Below, piece by piece: positions 16,487-25,112 of a DNA stretch of 64,000 nt. The translations under genes were made by a program, and so were the position numbers. The notes beneath the pieces are model-generated. The model ran no database searches and was not told the origin of the DNA. It saw only the letters and a list, made by a program, of their open reading frames with translations. Position 1 is the stretch's first letter. Each line of letters opens with the position of its first letter. This stretch comes from JAEUIX01 sp046156035. GTDB taxonomy: Bacteria > Planctomycetota > Phycisphaerae > Phycisphaerales > UBA1924. The stretch spans positions 1 through 64,000 of the forward strand of contig JBJXEW010000028.1 of NCBI GenBank assembly GCA_046156035.1. Direction: 5' to 3'.

Positions 16487-18043
16487 TCACTTGCGCTTTT
16501 TGAACTTGCTCTTGATGCTGGGCGTGTAGGTGCTGCCCTTGGCGCCGAAGTTGGGCATGCCACCCATACCGGGCAGGCCGCCGAGGGCGCCCATGCCCCC
16601 CTCGCCGCCGGCCGAGAGCCCCTTGACGGCCTTCACCTTCTCGCTGGCGTTCATCCCCGCGAACGACTTGGTGAGTTTGCTCATGGTCTGGAACTGCTTC
16701 ACCAGTTGGCCCACCTCTTCGGGCTTGGTGGCCGAGCCCCTGGCGATGCGCTTGCGGCGAGAGTGGTCGATGAGTTCGGGCTTGGCCCGTTCCTTCTTGG
16801 TCATGGAGTTGACGATGCCCTCGAGGTGATCGAGTTGCTTGTCGTCGATGTTCACGCCCTGGAGCATGGAGCCGACGCCGGGCAGGAGGCCGAGCAACTG
16901 CTTGAGGGGGCCCATGCGCCGCAGAGACTTCATCTGGGAGAGGAAGTCGTCCAGGGTCATCTCGCCCTTGGCCATCTTGGCCTCGAGTTTGGCGGCGTCC
17001 TCCTCGCTCACTTCGTCTCGGGCCTTCTGCACCAGGCTCAGCACGTCGCCCATGCCCAGGATGCGGCCGGCGAAGCGGTGAGGGATGAACTCCTCGAGCG
17101 TGTCGAGTTTTTCGCCAAGGCCCACGAAGCGGATGGGCGCGCCGGTGATGGTCTTGACGGACAGGGCCGCCCCGCCGCGCGTGTCAGAATCGAACTTGGT
17201 CATCACCAGGCCGTCGATGCCGAGGCGATCGTTGAAGGCCTTGGCGGAGCGGACGGCGTCCTGGCCGGTCATGGCATCGACCACGAGCAGAATCTGGTGC
17301 GGCCGCAGGGCGGTTCTCACGCTGTGCAACTCGCCCATCAGGTCGTCGTTCACGTGCAGGCGGCCGGCGGTGTCAAGGATGACCGTGTCCACACCCTTGG
17401 CCCATGCCGCGGCCAGGCCCCGCTGGCAGACCCCGACCGCCACGCCGACGGCCTTGCCGTACTCGGCGGCCTTGTCGAGCTCACCGTAGAAACTCACACT
17501 GGCTCCGCCGGGAAGGTCTTGCTCCACGGTTTGAGCGATGGTCTGGAGTTGCTCCACGGCGGCGGGGCGTTGGAGGTCGGCGGCGACGAGCATGACGGAC
17601 CGGCCGCGCTTCTTGAGCCACGCGGCGAGTTTGCCGGCGGTGGTGGTCTTGCCGCTGCCCTGCAGGCCGCAGAGCATGACGATGGTGGGCCCGGGGGCGA
17701 TGTGCATGATGCCCGGGCCGTCGGCCATCATGATCTTCGTGGCTTCCTCCTGGGAAGCCCCGGCGGGGATCAGGGGGGCATCGCCGAGAAGGGCCGTGAG
17801 GCGTTCGTACACAACGCCGATGAACTCCTGACCGGGCTGGAGGCTCTTGGCCACGTCGCGCCCGAGCGCGTCTGCCTTGACGTCGCCGCAGAACTGGTCC
17901 ACCACTTCAAGCGACACGTCGGCCTCGAGCAGGGCCGTGCGGACTTGGGCCAGGGCCTGGGCGATGTTGGACTCGGTGAGCGTGCCCTTGCCGGAGAGGG
18001 ACCGGAGGGCCGCGGAGAAACCTTCGGAGAGGCGGGAGAACAT
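16487..18043 (-). CDS. ffh: Signal recognition particle protein Ffh
   Basis: GTPase of the signal recognition particle that binds 4.5S/6S RNA and signal peptides for cotranslational targeting. The 518-residue protein starts MFSRLSEGFSAALRSLSGKG. The frame is open further upstream, but this ATG gives the family N-terminus. GTPase motifs are CGLQGSGKTTTAGKLA, VAADLQRPAAVEQL, ILDTAGRLHVND and TKFDSDTRGG. The Met-rich M domain includes FLSQMKSLRRMGPLKQLLGLLPG and the RNA-binding RKRIARGSATKPEEV. A Gly/Met-rich C-terminal tail ends KSKFKKRK. It is somewhat longer than E. coli Ffh (453 residues), mainly in the linker and tail. Confidence 0.96.
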   Translation of the reverse strand: MFSRLSEGFSAALRSLSGKGTLTESNIAQALAQVRTALLEADVSLEVVDQFCGDVKADALGRDVAKSLQPGQEFIGVVYERLTALLGDAPLIPAGASQEEATKIMMADGPGIMHIAPGPTIVMLCGLQGSGKTTTAGKLAAWLKKRGRSVMLVAADLQRPAAVEQLQTIAQTVEQDLPGGASVSFYGELDKAAEYGKAVGVAVGVCQRGLAAAWAKGVDTVILDTAGRLHVNDDLMGELHSVRTALRPHQILLVVDAMTGQDAVRSAKAFNDRLGIDGLVMTKFDSDTRGGAALSVKTITGAPIRFVGLGEKLDTLEEFIPHRFAGRILGMGDVLSLVQKARDEVSEEDAAKLEAKMAKGEMTLDDFLSQMKSLRRMGPLKQLLGLLPGVGSMLQGVNIDDKQLDHLEGIVNSMTKKERAKPELIDHSRRKRIARGSATKPEEVGQLVKQFQTMSKLTKSFAGMNASEKVKAVKGLSAGGEGGMGALGGLPGMGGMPNFGAKGSTYTPSIKSKFKKRK

Positions 18044-18174
18044 GGTGCAAGGATAGGGATTGGGGCACGGATGGACCGGGGTTTCCGCGTGCGGGCCCGG
18101 CGTGAACAGGAAAAACTTGCGCGGCCGGCGGCGCAATAGACGATGTACGGGACGCGTCAAGGAGGACGCCCATC

Positions 18175-19701
18175 ATGAACACCGTACTGGTCGTGGACGA
18201 CAAGGAAATGCTTCGCGACAGCGTGGGGACCACGCTGCAGCGGGCGGGGCTGGACGTGGTGATGGCCGACGGTGCCGCGGCGGCGGTGAGCGCGGTGGCG
18301 AAGCGACGGCCGGATGCCGTGATCACCGACTTGAAGATGCCGGGGGGAAGCGGGATCGACCTGCTCAAGCAACTGCGCGAGTTTGATGACGACCTGCCGG
18401 TGGTGCTGATGACGGCGTTTGGCACGGTGCAGACGGCGGTGGAGGCGCTGAAACTGGGGGCGTTCGACTACATCACCAAGCCCTTTGAGGGTGATGAACT
18501 GGTGATCGCGGTGAAGCGGGCGATTGAGCACGGGCGGCTCTTGAAGGAGAACGCGGTGCTGCGGTCGGGCGGCTCCGGCATCGGCGCGACCGGCGGGAAC
18601 GGCAGCGGCGGGCCGCTGGGGCTGGCGCGGCTGGTGGGCGATTCGCCCGTGATGCGGCGCGTGAAGGAGCAGGCGCTGGCGGTGGCGGAGAGCCAGGGCA
18701 ACGTGCTGATTTGCGGTGAGAGCGGGACGGGCAAAGAGGTGGTGGCGCGGGCGATTCATGAGTTGTCGCCGCGGGCACGGGGGCCGTTTCTGGGTGTGAA
18801 CTGCGCGGCGTTGTCGGAGTCGCTCCTGGAGAGCGAGTTGTTCGGGCACGAGCGGGGGAGTTTTACGGGGGCGGAGCGGCAGCGCAAGGGGCGGTTTGAG
18901 TTGGCGGATTGCGGGACGCTGCTGCTGGATGAGATCAGCGAGGTGCCCACGCGCGTGCAAGCCAAACTGCTCCGGGTGCTGCAGGAGCGGACCTTCGAGC
19001 GGGTGGGGTCGAGCACGAGCGTGAGCGTGGATGTGCGTGTGGTGGCGACGAGCAACCTCGACCTGCCGCGGGCGGTGGCGCGGGGCGAGTTCCGGCAGGA
19101 TTTGTTCTTCAGGTTGAACGTGCTGCCGATTCATGTGCCGCCCTTGCGCGATCGGGCGGAGGATGTGCCCGCGCTGACGGATTACTTTGTGGGGCTCTTG
19201 GCACGCCGCGAGGGCAAGGGAGCGATGCGCTTCAGCGACGGGGCGATGAGCGTGATGATGGAGTATGGCTGGCCCGGCAACGTGCGCGAGTTGCAGAACG
19301 TGTGCGAGCGGGCGGTGGTGCTGACCAAGGGCGGCGTGGTGGAGGCGGAGATGATCTCGCCGTGGCTGCTGGGGGGGACGATGGGTGGCGGGGGGATGGG
19401 TGAGGTGCCGATGGCGATGCCGCGGACGGCGGGCATGAACGGACACCATGGCGCGGTGGCGTCAGTGGAGGTGAAGACGGCGGGGTTCGGGGCGGCGGCC
19501 AGCGGTGGGGGGGGGAACGGGAGCGTGGTGGTGATGGACCGGCTGCTGGAGGACATTGAGCGGGACGCGATTGTGAGGACGCTGCAGCGGTTCAGCGGGC
19601 ACCGGCAGAAGACGGCCCAAGCGCTGGGGATTGGGGTGCGGACGCTGGGGCTGAAACTGAAGAAGTGGAAGAGTTTGCTGCTGGTGGAACAGACGCTGTA
19701 G
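18175..19701 (+). CDS. Sigma-54-dependent response regulator (NtrC/FlrC family), probable flagellar regulator
   Basis: A 508-residue transcription activator. The receiver domain (1-120) has acidic D8/D9, phosphoacceptor D52 (ITDLKMP), T80 and K102. The AAA+ domain has Walker A GESGTGKE (181-188), the sigma-54 loop as GSFTGA (228-233; GAFTGA is commoner), Walker B LLLDE (249-253) and the WPGNVRELQNVCERAVVL segment. A Gly-rich linker leads to a Fis-type helix-turn-helix (about 455-500, IVRTLQRFSGHRQKTAQALGIGVRTLGLKLKKW). It directly precedes flgB on the same strand, the position expected for an FlrC/FleR/FlgR-type regulator of class III flagellar genes. The partner kinase is not in the window. 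Confidence 0.9.
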   Translation: MNTVLVVDDKEMLRDSVGTTLQRAGLDVVMADGAAAAVSAVAKRRPDAVITDLKMPGGSGIDLLKQLREFDDDLPVVLMTAFGTVQTAVEALKLGAFDYITKPFEGDELVIAVKRAIEHGRLLKENAVLRSGGSGIGATGGNGSGGPLGLARLVGDSPVMRRVKEQALAVAESQGNVLICGESGTGKEVVARAIHELSPRARGPFLGVNCAALSESLLESELFGHERGSFTGAERQRKGRFELADCGTLLLDEISEVPTRVQAKLLRVLQERTFERVGSSTSVSVDVRVVATSNLDLPRAVARGEFRQDLFFRLNVLPIHVPPLRDRAEDVPALTDYFVGLLARREGKGAMRFSDGAMSVMMEYGWPGNVRELQNVCERAVVLTKGGVVEAEMISPWLLGGTMGGGGMGEVPMAMPRTAGMNGHHGAVASVEVKTAGFGAAASGGGGNGSVVVMDRLLEDIERDAIVRTLQRFSGHRQKTAQALGIGVRTLGLKLKKWKSLLLVEQTL

Positions 19702-19702
19702 G

Positions 19703-19794
19703 AAGGGGACAGGTGGTAGGGGACAGGGGACAGCCCGAACCACCTCGCATGGTCCTTCTCTTGCTGTTCCCTCTCACCTAGCCGCTGTCCCCTT
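19703..19794. repeat. Imperfect inverted repeat between the regulator gene and flgB
   Basis: The left arm 19703-19733 (AAGGGGACAGG..., ending GGGGACAG) and the reverse complement of 19764-19794 agree at about 25 of 31 bases. A near-identical arm (27 of 31) occurs at 59247-59277, so this is a dispersed repeat, not a simple terminator. There is no T-run. Confidence 0.7.
19750..19765 (+). promoter_or_regulatory. Candidate sigma-54 promoter upstream of flgB
   Basis: TGGTCCTTCTCTTGCT has the invariant GG and GC with exactly ten bases between them and matches 9 of 12 fixed consensus positions. It lies 35 bases before the flgB ATG and right after a sigma-54 activator gene. The GC element overlaps the arm of the inverted repeat, so chance agreement is possible. 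Confidence 0.35.
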
Positions 19795-19799
19795 GCACC

Positions 19800-20249
19800 A
19801 TGCTCGCAGGCGACATTACCAACTCGGGTGCGATACCGGCCTTGGAGATGGCGGTGCGGTTTGCCGCGCGGAGGCAGGCGGTGATCGCGGGGAACGTGGC
19901 GAACCTGACCACGCCGGATTACAGGCCGCTGGACCTGAGTGTAGATGAGTTCAGGCGTGTGCTGGGCGAGGCGGTGGAGCGGCGGCGGGCGGAGGGTGTT
20001 GGAGGGGGCGGGGGCGCGGGGCCGCTGGTGTGGAGCGAGACGGCGGAGTTGAAGCGTGGGGCGCGCGGGGAGTTGGTGGTGCAGGCCACCACAGCGGGGC
20101 GGGGCATCCTGGCTCATGACCGGAACAACCGGGACCTGGAGCGGCTGATGCAGGCGCAGGCGGAGAACGCGATCGCGTTCCGGGTGGCAACGGAGTTGCT
20201 GAGGGGAAGGTTCGAGCAGTTGCGGGTGGCGATCGGCGAGCGGCCGTAA
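19800..20249 (+). CDS. flgB: Flagellar basal-body rod protein FlgB
   Basis: Proximal rod protein, exported through the flagellar secretion apparatus and assembled on the MS ring. The rod-protein N-terminal helix is visible (IPALEMAVRFAARRQAVIAGNVANLTTPDYRPLD), as is the C-terminal helix (NRDLERLMQAQAENAIAFRVATELLRGRFEQLRVAI). At 149 residues it is slightly longer than usual because of a Gly-rich linker (VGGGGGAG) in the middle. It is the first structural gene of the flagellar block, 98 bases after the regulator, and flgC follows 53 bases later. Confidence 0.92.
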   Translation: MLAGDITNSGAIPALEMAVRFAARRQAVIAGNVANLTTPDYRPLDLSVDEFRRVLGEAVERRRAEGVGGGGGAGPLVWSETAELKRGARGELVVQATTAGRGILAHDRNNRDLERLMQAQAENAIAFRVATELLRGRFEQLRVAIGERP

Positions 20250-20302
20250 GGGGGGCGTGAGGGCCGGCGCGACGGATCTGACGGGCAGGACAGGCAACGA
20301 CC

Positions 20303-20734
20303 ATGTACGGAGCACTGGACATCTCGACGAGCGGCCTGATCGCCCAGCGGACGCGCATCGACGCCATCGCGGCCAACCAGGCGAACCAGGACACGCTGCG
20401 CGATTCGGCGGGGAACCTCAATCCGTTCAGGCGGCGGCTGGTGGTGCTCGCGGCTGGTGCGCCGGATTCGACAAACGCCGATGCCCGCGAACTTGGGGTG
20501 CATGTACGCGAGATCGTGCTGGACGATTCGCCCGTGCAGCCGAAGGAATACGACCCGGACCACCCGGACGCGTACCAGGACGGACCGTTCAAGGGCTATG
20601 TGGCCATGACGAACGTGGACCCGGTGATGGAGCAGATCAACGCTCTCGAAGCGGGGCGGGCCTACGAGGCCAACATCGTCGCGGCGGAGACGACCAAGGC
20701 GATGTTCACGCAGATGCTGCGGCTGTTGGCGTGA
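20303..20734 (+). CDS. flgC: Flagellar basal-body rod protein FlgC
   Basis: Rod protein that stacks on FlgB. The N-terminal segment MYGALDISTSGLIAQRTRIDAIAANQANQDT is the FlgC form of the rod signature. The VxMTNVDPVMEQINALEAGRAYEANIVAAETTKAMFTQMLRLL C-terminus is the usual interlocking helix. Length (143) is normal. It lies between flgB and fliE in the standard order. Confidence 0.94.
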   Translation: MYGALDISTSGLIAQRTRIDAIAANQANQDTLRDSAGNLNPFRRRLVVLAAGAPDSTNADARELGVHVREIVLDDSPVQPKEYDPDHPDAYQDGPFKGYVAMTNVDPVMEQINALEAGRAYEANIVAAETTKAMFTQMLRLLA

Positions 20735-20902
20735 GCGCGGACGTCATGAAGTGACGGAGTGAGGAAGTGACGAAGCGGGGGTGATGACGGGCGTGGCAAG
20801 GGCCTTGCTCCTCCCTTGGATACGCGGCACGGAGAGCCGCTAGACTGGAAGTTGACGGGCCGCGTGCACGGAAGCATGCAGGGGCCCTGATGGAGGTGGA
20901 TC

Positions 20903-21232
20903 ATGTCCGATCCGCTGGGATTGGTCGGTGGAAACAGTGCGTTCTTCCCGCGGGTGAGCGGGCCGGGTGCGGGTGCGCAGCCGGGGCAGGGGGGGCCGCA
21001 GGCGGAGCCGGGTGGCGCGTTTAAGGACGCGCTGCTGAAAAACCTGGACCAGACGAACCAGTTGCAGGCCGAGGCGAGCACGGCGACGGAGGACCTGCTC
21101 ACGGGCAAGCGGACGGACGTGGAGGGTGTGCTGCTGGCGACGCAGAAGGCGGACACGGCGTTCCGGATGCTGCTGAGCGTTCGCAACAAGGTGCTGGCGG
21201 CGTACGACGAGTTGAAGCAGGTGCGCATCTGA
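20903..21232 (+). CDS. fliE: Flagellar hook-basal body complex protein FliE
   Basis: Links the MS ring to the rod. The 109-residue protein has a Gly/Pro-rich N-terminal part and the conserved C-terminal half: FKDALLKNLDQTNQLQAEASTATEDLLTGKRTDVEGVLLATQKADTAFRMLLSVRNKVLAAYDELKQVRI, with the final QxxxxxxI typical of FliE. A GGAGGTGG ribosome-binding site precedes the ATG. The 168-base gap after flgC contains short direct repeats of GAAGTGACG type and no gene; the 205-base gap before fliF shows nothing recognisable. Confidence 0.93.
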   Translation: MSDPLGLVGGNSAFFPRVSGPGAGAQPGQGGPQAEPGGAFKDALLKNLDQTNQLQAEASTATEDLLTGKRTDVEGVLLATQKADTAFRMLLSVRNKVLAAYDELKQVRI

Positions 21233-21437
21233 CGAGCCGGGGCGGGTGGCGAGCCTCTCAGAGTTGCCCGCAAGAGTTGCGCGTGCGTGCGGGATGTGCG
21301 CTGGTCATTCAAGGCGCGGTGCGCGGCGGACCGAACAACAGGCACGGTTGTTGAGCGTCGTGGTTGCGACGCGGTGACTGGTTGCCGCGCGGAGCGTGGC
21401 GGTGCGGGTGCGGGGGCGCGGTCTGGAGGATCGCCAG

Positions 21438-23192
21438 ATGGGCCGGCTGGGTGAAGCGCTGACGACGATTCAGAGGAGTTTGGTGAGCCTCTCGCTCAGC
21501 CAGCGGCTGTTGATCGCGCTGGCGGCGGTGGTGATCATCATGACGCTGCTCTTGGTGAGCGTGTGGGCGGTGCGGCCGACGATGGTGGAACTGGCGGGGT
21601 TCTCGCCGGATCGCCTGCGGGAAGCGCAGCCGCTGCTGGACTCGATGGGCATTGCCAACGAGGTGCGGGGCGGCAAATTGATGGTGCCGTCGGAGAAGTA
21701 CCAGTCTGCGCTGGGTGTGCTGGCGCAGAACGGGAAACTGCCCGACGACACGACGGTGCTGTTCTCAAATCTTGCGGCCAAGCAGCACTGGATGAACAGC
21801 CGGAGCGAGAACGACCGGCAGTTCAACATTGCATTGCAGAACGAACTGGCGCAGGTGGTGAGGAACTTCAAGGGCGTGCGTGCGGCCACGGTGATGATCG
21901 ATGCGCCGGAACCGGTGGGGTTCGGGATGGCCTTCCGCAAGCCGACGGCGAGCGTGACGGTGCAGACGGACGCGTCGCGTCCGCTGGACGCGGCGATGGT
22001 GGATGCGGTGGCCGGCCTGGTGGCGGGGGCGAAGGCCGGGCTGGCGGCGACGGACGTGCGTGTGATTGATGCGACGACGCGCCGGCAGTTCCGGGCGCGG
22101 GGCGAGGAGGGGTTTGGCGCGACGGACTATCTGGAGCACGCGGCGAAGGTGGAGAACCGGGTTCAGGAGAAGATCAACGCGGCGCTGGCGTACATCCCCG
22201 GTGTGATCGTGGCGGTGAACGCGCAGGTGGACGTGCGCAAGAGCACGATGAGCGAGACGAGCATGCTGCCGGTGACGCCCGAGGGGGGGAGCGTGGCGAT
22301 CGTGAGCGATGAGATCACGACCAACAGCGGCACGCAGTCTGGCGGGAGCGGGGGGGTGCCGGGGTTGCAGAGCAACGTGACGGAGGACATCAATCGCGGT
22401 GTTGGCGGGGCGGGCGGCGGGGCCGCGCCCCGGACGACCGACGAGAAGACGGACACGAAGTTCAAGGTGGAGGTGGGGCGGCGGACCAAGCAGGTGGTGG
22501 ACCCGCGTGGGATGCCGACGAAGGTGAACGTGACGATCAACGTGCCGCGGGAGTATGTGGCGGCCTTGGCGCGGGCGGGCCAAGGGGAGAAGGGCGCAGA
22601 GCAGGCGGAGGTGCCGCAGGCGGAGATTGACCGGGTGTTTGTGGCGGAGAAGGAGCGGATCACCGGGGACATTGCGCCGCTGGTGGAGACGATGGCGGCG
22701 GAGGGGGCCGTGGGGGCGGGCGGGGCCGCCGCGGTGACGCAGGCGGGCGTGGTGACGGTGAGCATGATGCCGCTGGGGCTGAACTTGGCGGGGGGTGTCG
22801 GAGGAGCCGCGGCGGGGTTGCTGGGAGGAGGCGGTGGCGCCGGGGGCCTGGGGGGTGTGGCGGCGATGCTGGGCGATGGGATGGTGAAGCAGATTGCGCT
22901 GGGGGCGCTGGCGGTGGTGGCACTGGGCATGATGCTGATGCTGGTGAAGAAGAGCGGGGCGCCGATCTCGTTGCCGACGCCGCAGGAACTGGTGGGGGTG
23001 CCGCCCACGCTGGAGGCGCAGAGCGACCTGGTCGGCGAGGCGGACGAGACCCAGACGGCGATGCTGGGGATTGAGTTGGGGGATGACCAACTCAAGAGCA
23101 AGAAGATGCTGGAGCAGGTGGCGGAGATGGTGAAGAAGAACCCGGCCGATGCCGCGGGGCTGATGAACCGGTGGATCCAGACGGAGGGTTGA
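21438..23192 (+). CDS. fliF: Flagellar MS-ring protein FliF
   Basis: Inner-membrane ring protein on which the basal body is built. The chosen ATG (MGRLGEALTTIQRSLVSLS) follows GGAGGA with a 7-base gap; the frame is open 14 codons further upstream without a site. A first membrane helix (LLIALAAVVIIMTLLLVSVW) leads into ring-building motifs with GFGMAFRKPTASVTVQT and LVAGAKAGLAATDVRVID. A second helix lies near the end (MVKQIALGALAVVALGMMLML), and the FliG-binding tail LKSKKMLEQVAEMVKKNPADAAGLMNRWIQTEG closes the 584-residue protein. A Gly-rich insert lies between the periplasmic part and the second helix. FliG starts 3 bases later. Confidence 0.95.
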   Translation: MGRLGEALTTIQRSLVSLSLSQRLLIALAAVVIIMTLLLVSVWAVRPTMVELAGFSPDRLREAQPLLDSMGIANEVRGGKLMVPSEKYQSALGVLAQNGKLPDDTTVLFSNLAAKQHWMNSRSENDRQFNIALQNELAQVVRNFKGVRAATVMIDAPEPVGFGMAFRKPTASVTVQTDASRPLDAAMVDAVAGLVAGAKAGLAATDVRVIDATTRRQFRARGEEGFGATDYLEHAAKVENRVQEKINAALAYIPGVIVAVNAQVDVRKSTMSETSMLPVTPEGGSVAIVSDEITTNSGTQSGGSGGVPGLQSNVTEDINRGVGGAGGGAAPRTTDEKTDTKFKVEVGRRTKQVVDPRGMPTKVNVTINVPREYVAALARAGQGEKGAEQAEVPQAEIDRVFVAEKERITGDIAPLVETMAAEGAVGAGGAAAVTQAGVVTVSMMPLGLNLAGGVGGAAAGLLGGGGGAGGLGGVAAMLGDGMVKQIALGALAVVALGMMLMLVKKSGAPISLPTPQELVGVPPTLEAQSDLVGEADETQTAMLGIELGDDQLKSKKMLEQVAEMVKKNPADAAGLMNRWIQTEG

Positions 23193-23195
23193 GCC

Positions 23196-24236
23196 ATGCC
23201 CCGAAAGCCCGGCGACAAACTCCCGACGGACTCGAAGGACCTTGACGGGATCACCAAGGGTGCGATCCTGCTGCTCACGCTGGACGCGGGCGTGGCGAGC
23301 GACCTGCTGAAGCAGATGGCCCCGGACGCGGTGGAGGAGGTGACGCGCGAACTGGCGGGGCTGGGGCGCGTGCCGGACACGCTGCGGCAGGCGGTGGTGG
23401 AGGAGTTCTACGGGCTGTCGATGGCGAACCAGTTCGCCAATGAGGGCGGGCTCGAGTACGCCAAGGTGCTGCTGAAAGAGAGCCTGGACCCGAAGACCGC
23501 GGAGAAGGTGCTGTCGCAGATCCAGACGCAGGTGCAGAAGACACCGTTCTCGTTCCTGCAGAAGGCCGAGAGCGAGAACGTGCTGACGTTCATCCAGGAG
23601 GAGCACCCGCAGACCATCGCGCTGATCGTGTGCCACCTGCCGCACCACAAGGCGGCGGAGATTCTGGGTGGGCTGCCGATGCAGAAGCAGATCGAGGTGA
23701 TCAAGCGTGTGGCGAACATGGAGCAGACCAACCCGGAGGTGATCCGCGAGGTGGAGAAGGGGCTGGAGAGCCGCCTGTCGAGCATGCTGATGCAGAGCAT
23801 GGAGAAGGCGGGGGGCGTGCCGACGGTGGCGGAGATTCTGAACCTGGCGGATCGCTCGACGGAGAAGAGCATCATGGAGGGGCTGGAGGCGGAGGACCCC
23901 GACCTGGTGGAGCAGATCCGGCGGTTGATGTTCGTCTTCGAGGACATCCGGCTGATCGATCAGAAGGGCATCCAGACGATGCTCAAGGAAGTGGAGAACG
24001 ACGAACTGGCGCTGGGGCTGAAGACGGCCAGCGAGGAACTGAAGGAGAAGATCTTCTCGAACATGTCCGAGCGTGCCGCTGCGCTGATCCGCGAGGACAT
24101 GCAGTACATGGGCCCGGTGCGCGTGAGCGATGTGGAGGCGGCCCAGCAGCGGATCGTGGACATCGTGCGGCGGCTGGAGGATGCCGGCGAGATCATCATC
24201 TCCGGGCGCGGCGGAGAGAGCGAGATGCTGGTGTGA
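23196..24236 (+). CDS. fliG: Flagellar motor switch protein FliG
   Basis: Rotor protein that couples stator force to rotation and sets direction. The 346-residue protein shows all three domains: the N-terminal FliF-binding part (DGITKGAILLLTLDAGVASDLLKQM), the middle domain with EHPQTIALIVCHLPHHKAAEILGGLP (the EHPQ motif binding FliM), and the C-terminal torque helix DRSTEKSIMEGLEAEDPDLVEQIRRLMFVFEDI with its charged residues. Translation is probably coupled to fliF (3-base gap). A repeat-filled gap of 141 bases separates it from fliH. Confidence 0.96.
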   Translation: MPRKPGDKLPTDSKDLDGITKGAILLLTLDAGVASDLLKQMAPDAVEEVTRELAGLGRVPDTLRQAVVEEFYGLSMANQFANEGGLEYAKVLLKESLDPKTAEKVLSQIQTQVQKTPFSFLQKAESENVLTFIQEEHPQTIALIVCHLPHHKAAEILGGLPMQKQIEVIKRVANMEQTNPEVIREVEKGLESRLSSMLMQSMEKAGGVPTVAEILNLADRSTEKSIMEGLEAEDPDLVEQIRRLMFVFEDIRLIDQKGIQTMLKEVENDELALGLKTASEELKEKIFSNMSERAAALIREDMQYMGPVRVSDVEAAQQRIVDIVRRLEDAGEIIISGRGGESEMLV

Positions 24237-24240
24237 CCCG

Positions 24241-24372
24241 AAGGCACTGGGCATCGGGCACTGGGCACGGGTGGCAGAGAAGCCGAGTGCCAGAGTTCAG
24301 AGTTCAAGCGCACGATGCCACACGCCACGATCTGCCTTCCACTGATGCCCAGTCCCCAGTGCCCAGTCCCTT
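24241..24372. repeat. Imperfect inverted repeat filling the fliG-fliH gap
   Basis: The left arm (24241-24271, AAGGCACTGGGCATCGGGCA...) and the reverse complement of 24341-24372 (AAGGGACTGGGCACTGGGGA...) agree at roughly 25 of 32 bases. Related sequence occurs inside asnS at about 48983-49074. No T-run follows, so it is not a standard terminator. Confidence 0.65.
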
Positions 24373-24377
24373 CCCCC

Positions 24378-25112
24378 ATGCTTATCAAAGCGAGCAATCT
24401 CGGCGAGTTGACCAAGCAAGCCGTGGTGCTTGATCTTGGCGACCTGCGGCGTCAGGGGGAGTTGCTGATGGCGCAGGCGCGCGAGCACGCGGAGGCGATC
24501 CGGACGGAGGCGCGGGCGGAGCGCGATGAGATGTTCGTGGGCGCGTCGGTGGACGGCCGCGCCATGGGGATGGAGAAGGGTTTGCAGGAGGGACGGGCGC
24601 AGGGGCTGGCGGAGGGACAGGCCGCGGGCTTGATGGAGCGCAAGGAGGCGTTGGACCGGATCGCGACTGCGTGGGTGAGCGAGTTGGATGTGTTCAGCAC
24701 GCGGCGTGAGAGGATGCTGGCGGACGCGCGAACCGACGTGCTGAAACTCGCGGCGCAGATCGCGACGAAGGTGGTGAAACGCCGCGTGGAACTCTCGCCC
24801 GAGGTGGTGGTGGACCAGATGGCCGCGGTGCTGGCGATGGTGATCCGGCCGACACGGCTGGTGGTGCGCGTGAGCCCGCAGGACCGGGCGCTTGTGGAGG
24901 AGGCCATGCCGGACTTGACGGCTCGCTTCCGGTCTGCGCAGCACGTGGAACTGGTGGACGATGCGGCCCTGGAGCGGGGGTCGGTCCGCGCGGCCGTGGC
25001 CGAGGCGGGGGGCGGCGAGATCGACGCGGCGATCAGCGTGCAGATCGAGCGGATTGTGGAGGCGCTGCTGCCGGGGCCGGGGGGGCCGGGGGGGGCGGGG
25101 GTAGCCGCGTGA
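24378..25112 (+). CDS. fliH: Flagellar assembly protein FliH
   Basis: Regulator of the export ATPase FliI. The 244-residue protein has a basic start, a charged helical region, a Gly-repeat helix (GRAMGMEKGLQEGRAQGLAEGQAAGL, the GxxxG-type repeat of FliH), and an E/ATP-synthase-b-like C-terminal part (LKLAAQIATKVVKRRVELSPEVVVDQM). It ends in a Gly/Pro-rich tail encoded by long G runs. The stop overlaps the fliI start (GTGA), which implies translational coupling. Confidence 0.9.
   Translation: MLIKASNLGELTKQAVVLDLGDLRRQGELLMAQAREHAEAIRTEARAERDEMFVGASVDGRAMGMEKGLQEGRAQGLAEGQAAGLMERKEALDRIATAWVSELDVFSTRRERMLADARTDVLKLAAQIATKVVKRRVELSPEVVVDQMAAVLAMVIRPTRLVVRVSPQDRALVEEAMPDLTARFRSAQHVELVDDAALERGSVRAAVAEAGGGEIDAAISVQIERIVEALLPGPGGPGGAGVAA

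Noticed and set aside
20820..20902. Sigma-70 or sigma-54 promoter before fliE.
   Set aside because: The best matches have a 19-base spacer and three consensus bases, or lack the GG-N10-GC spacing.
21765..24254. A long minus-strand frame opposite fliF and fliG.
   Set aside because: Antisense shadow of two certain genes.
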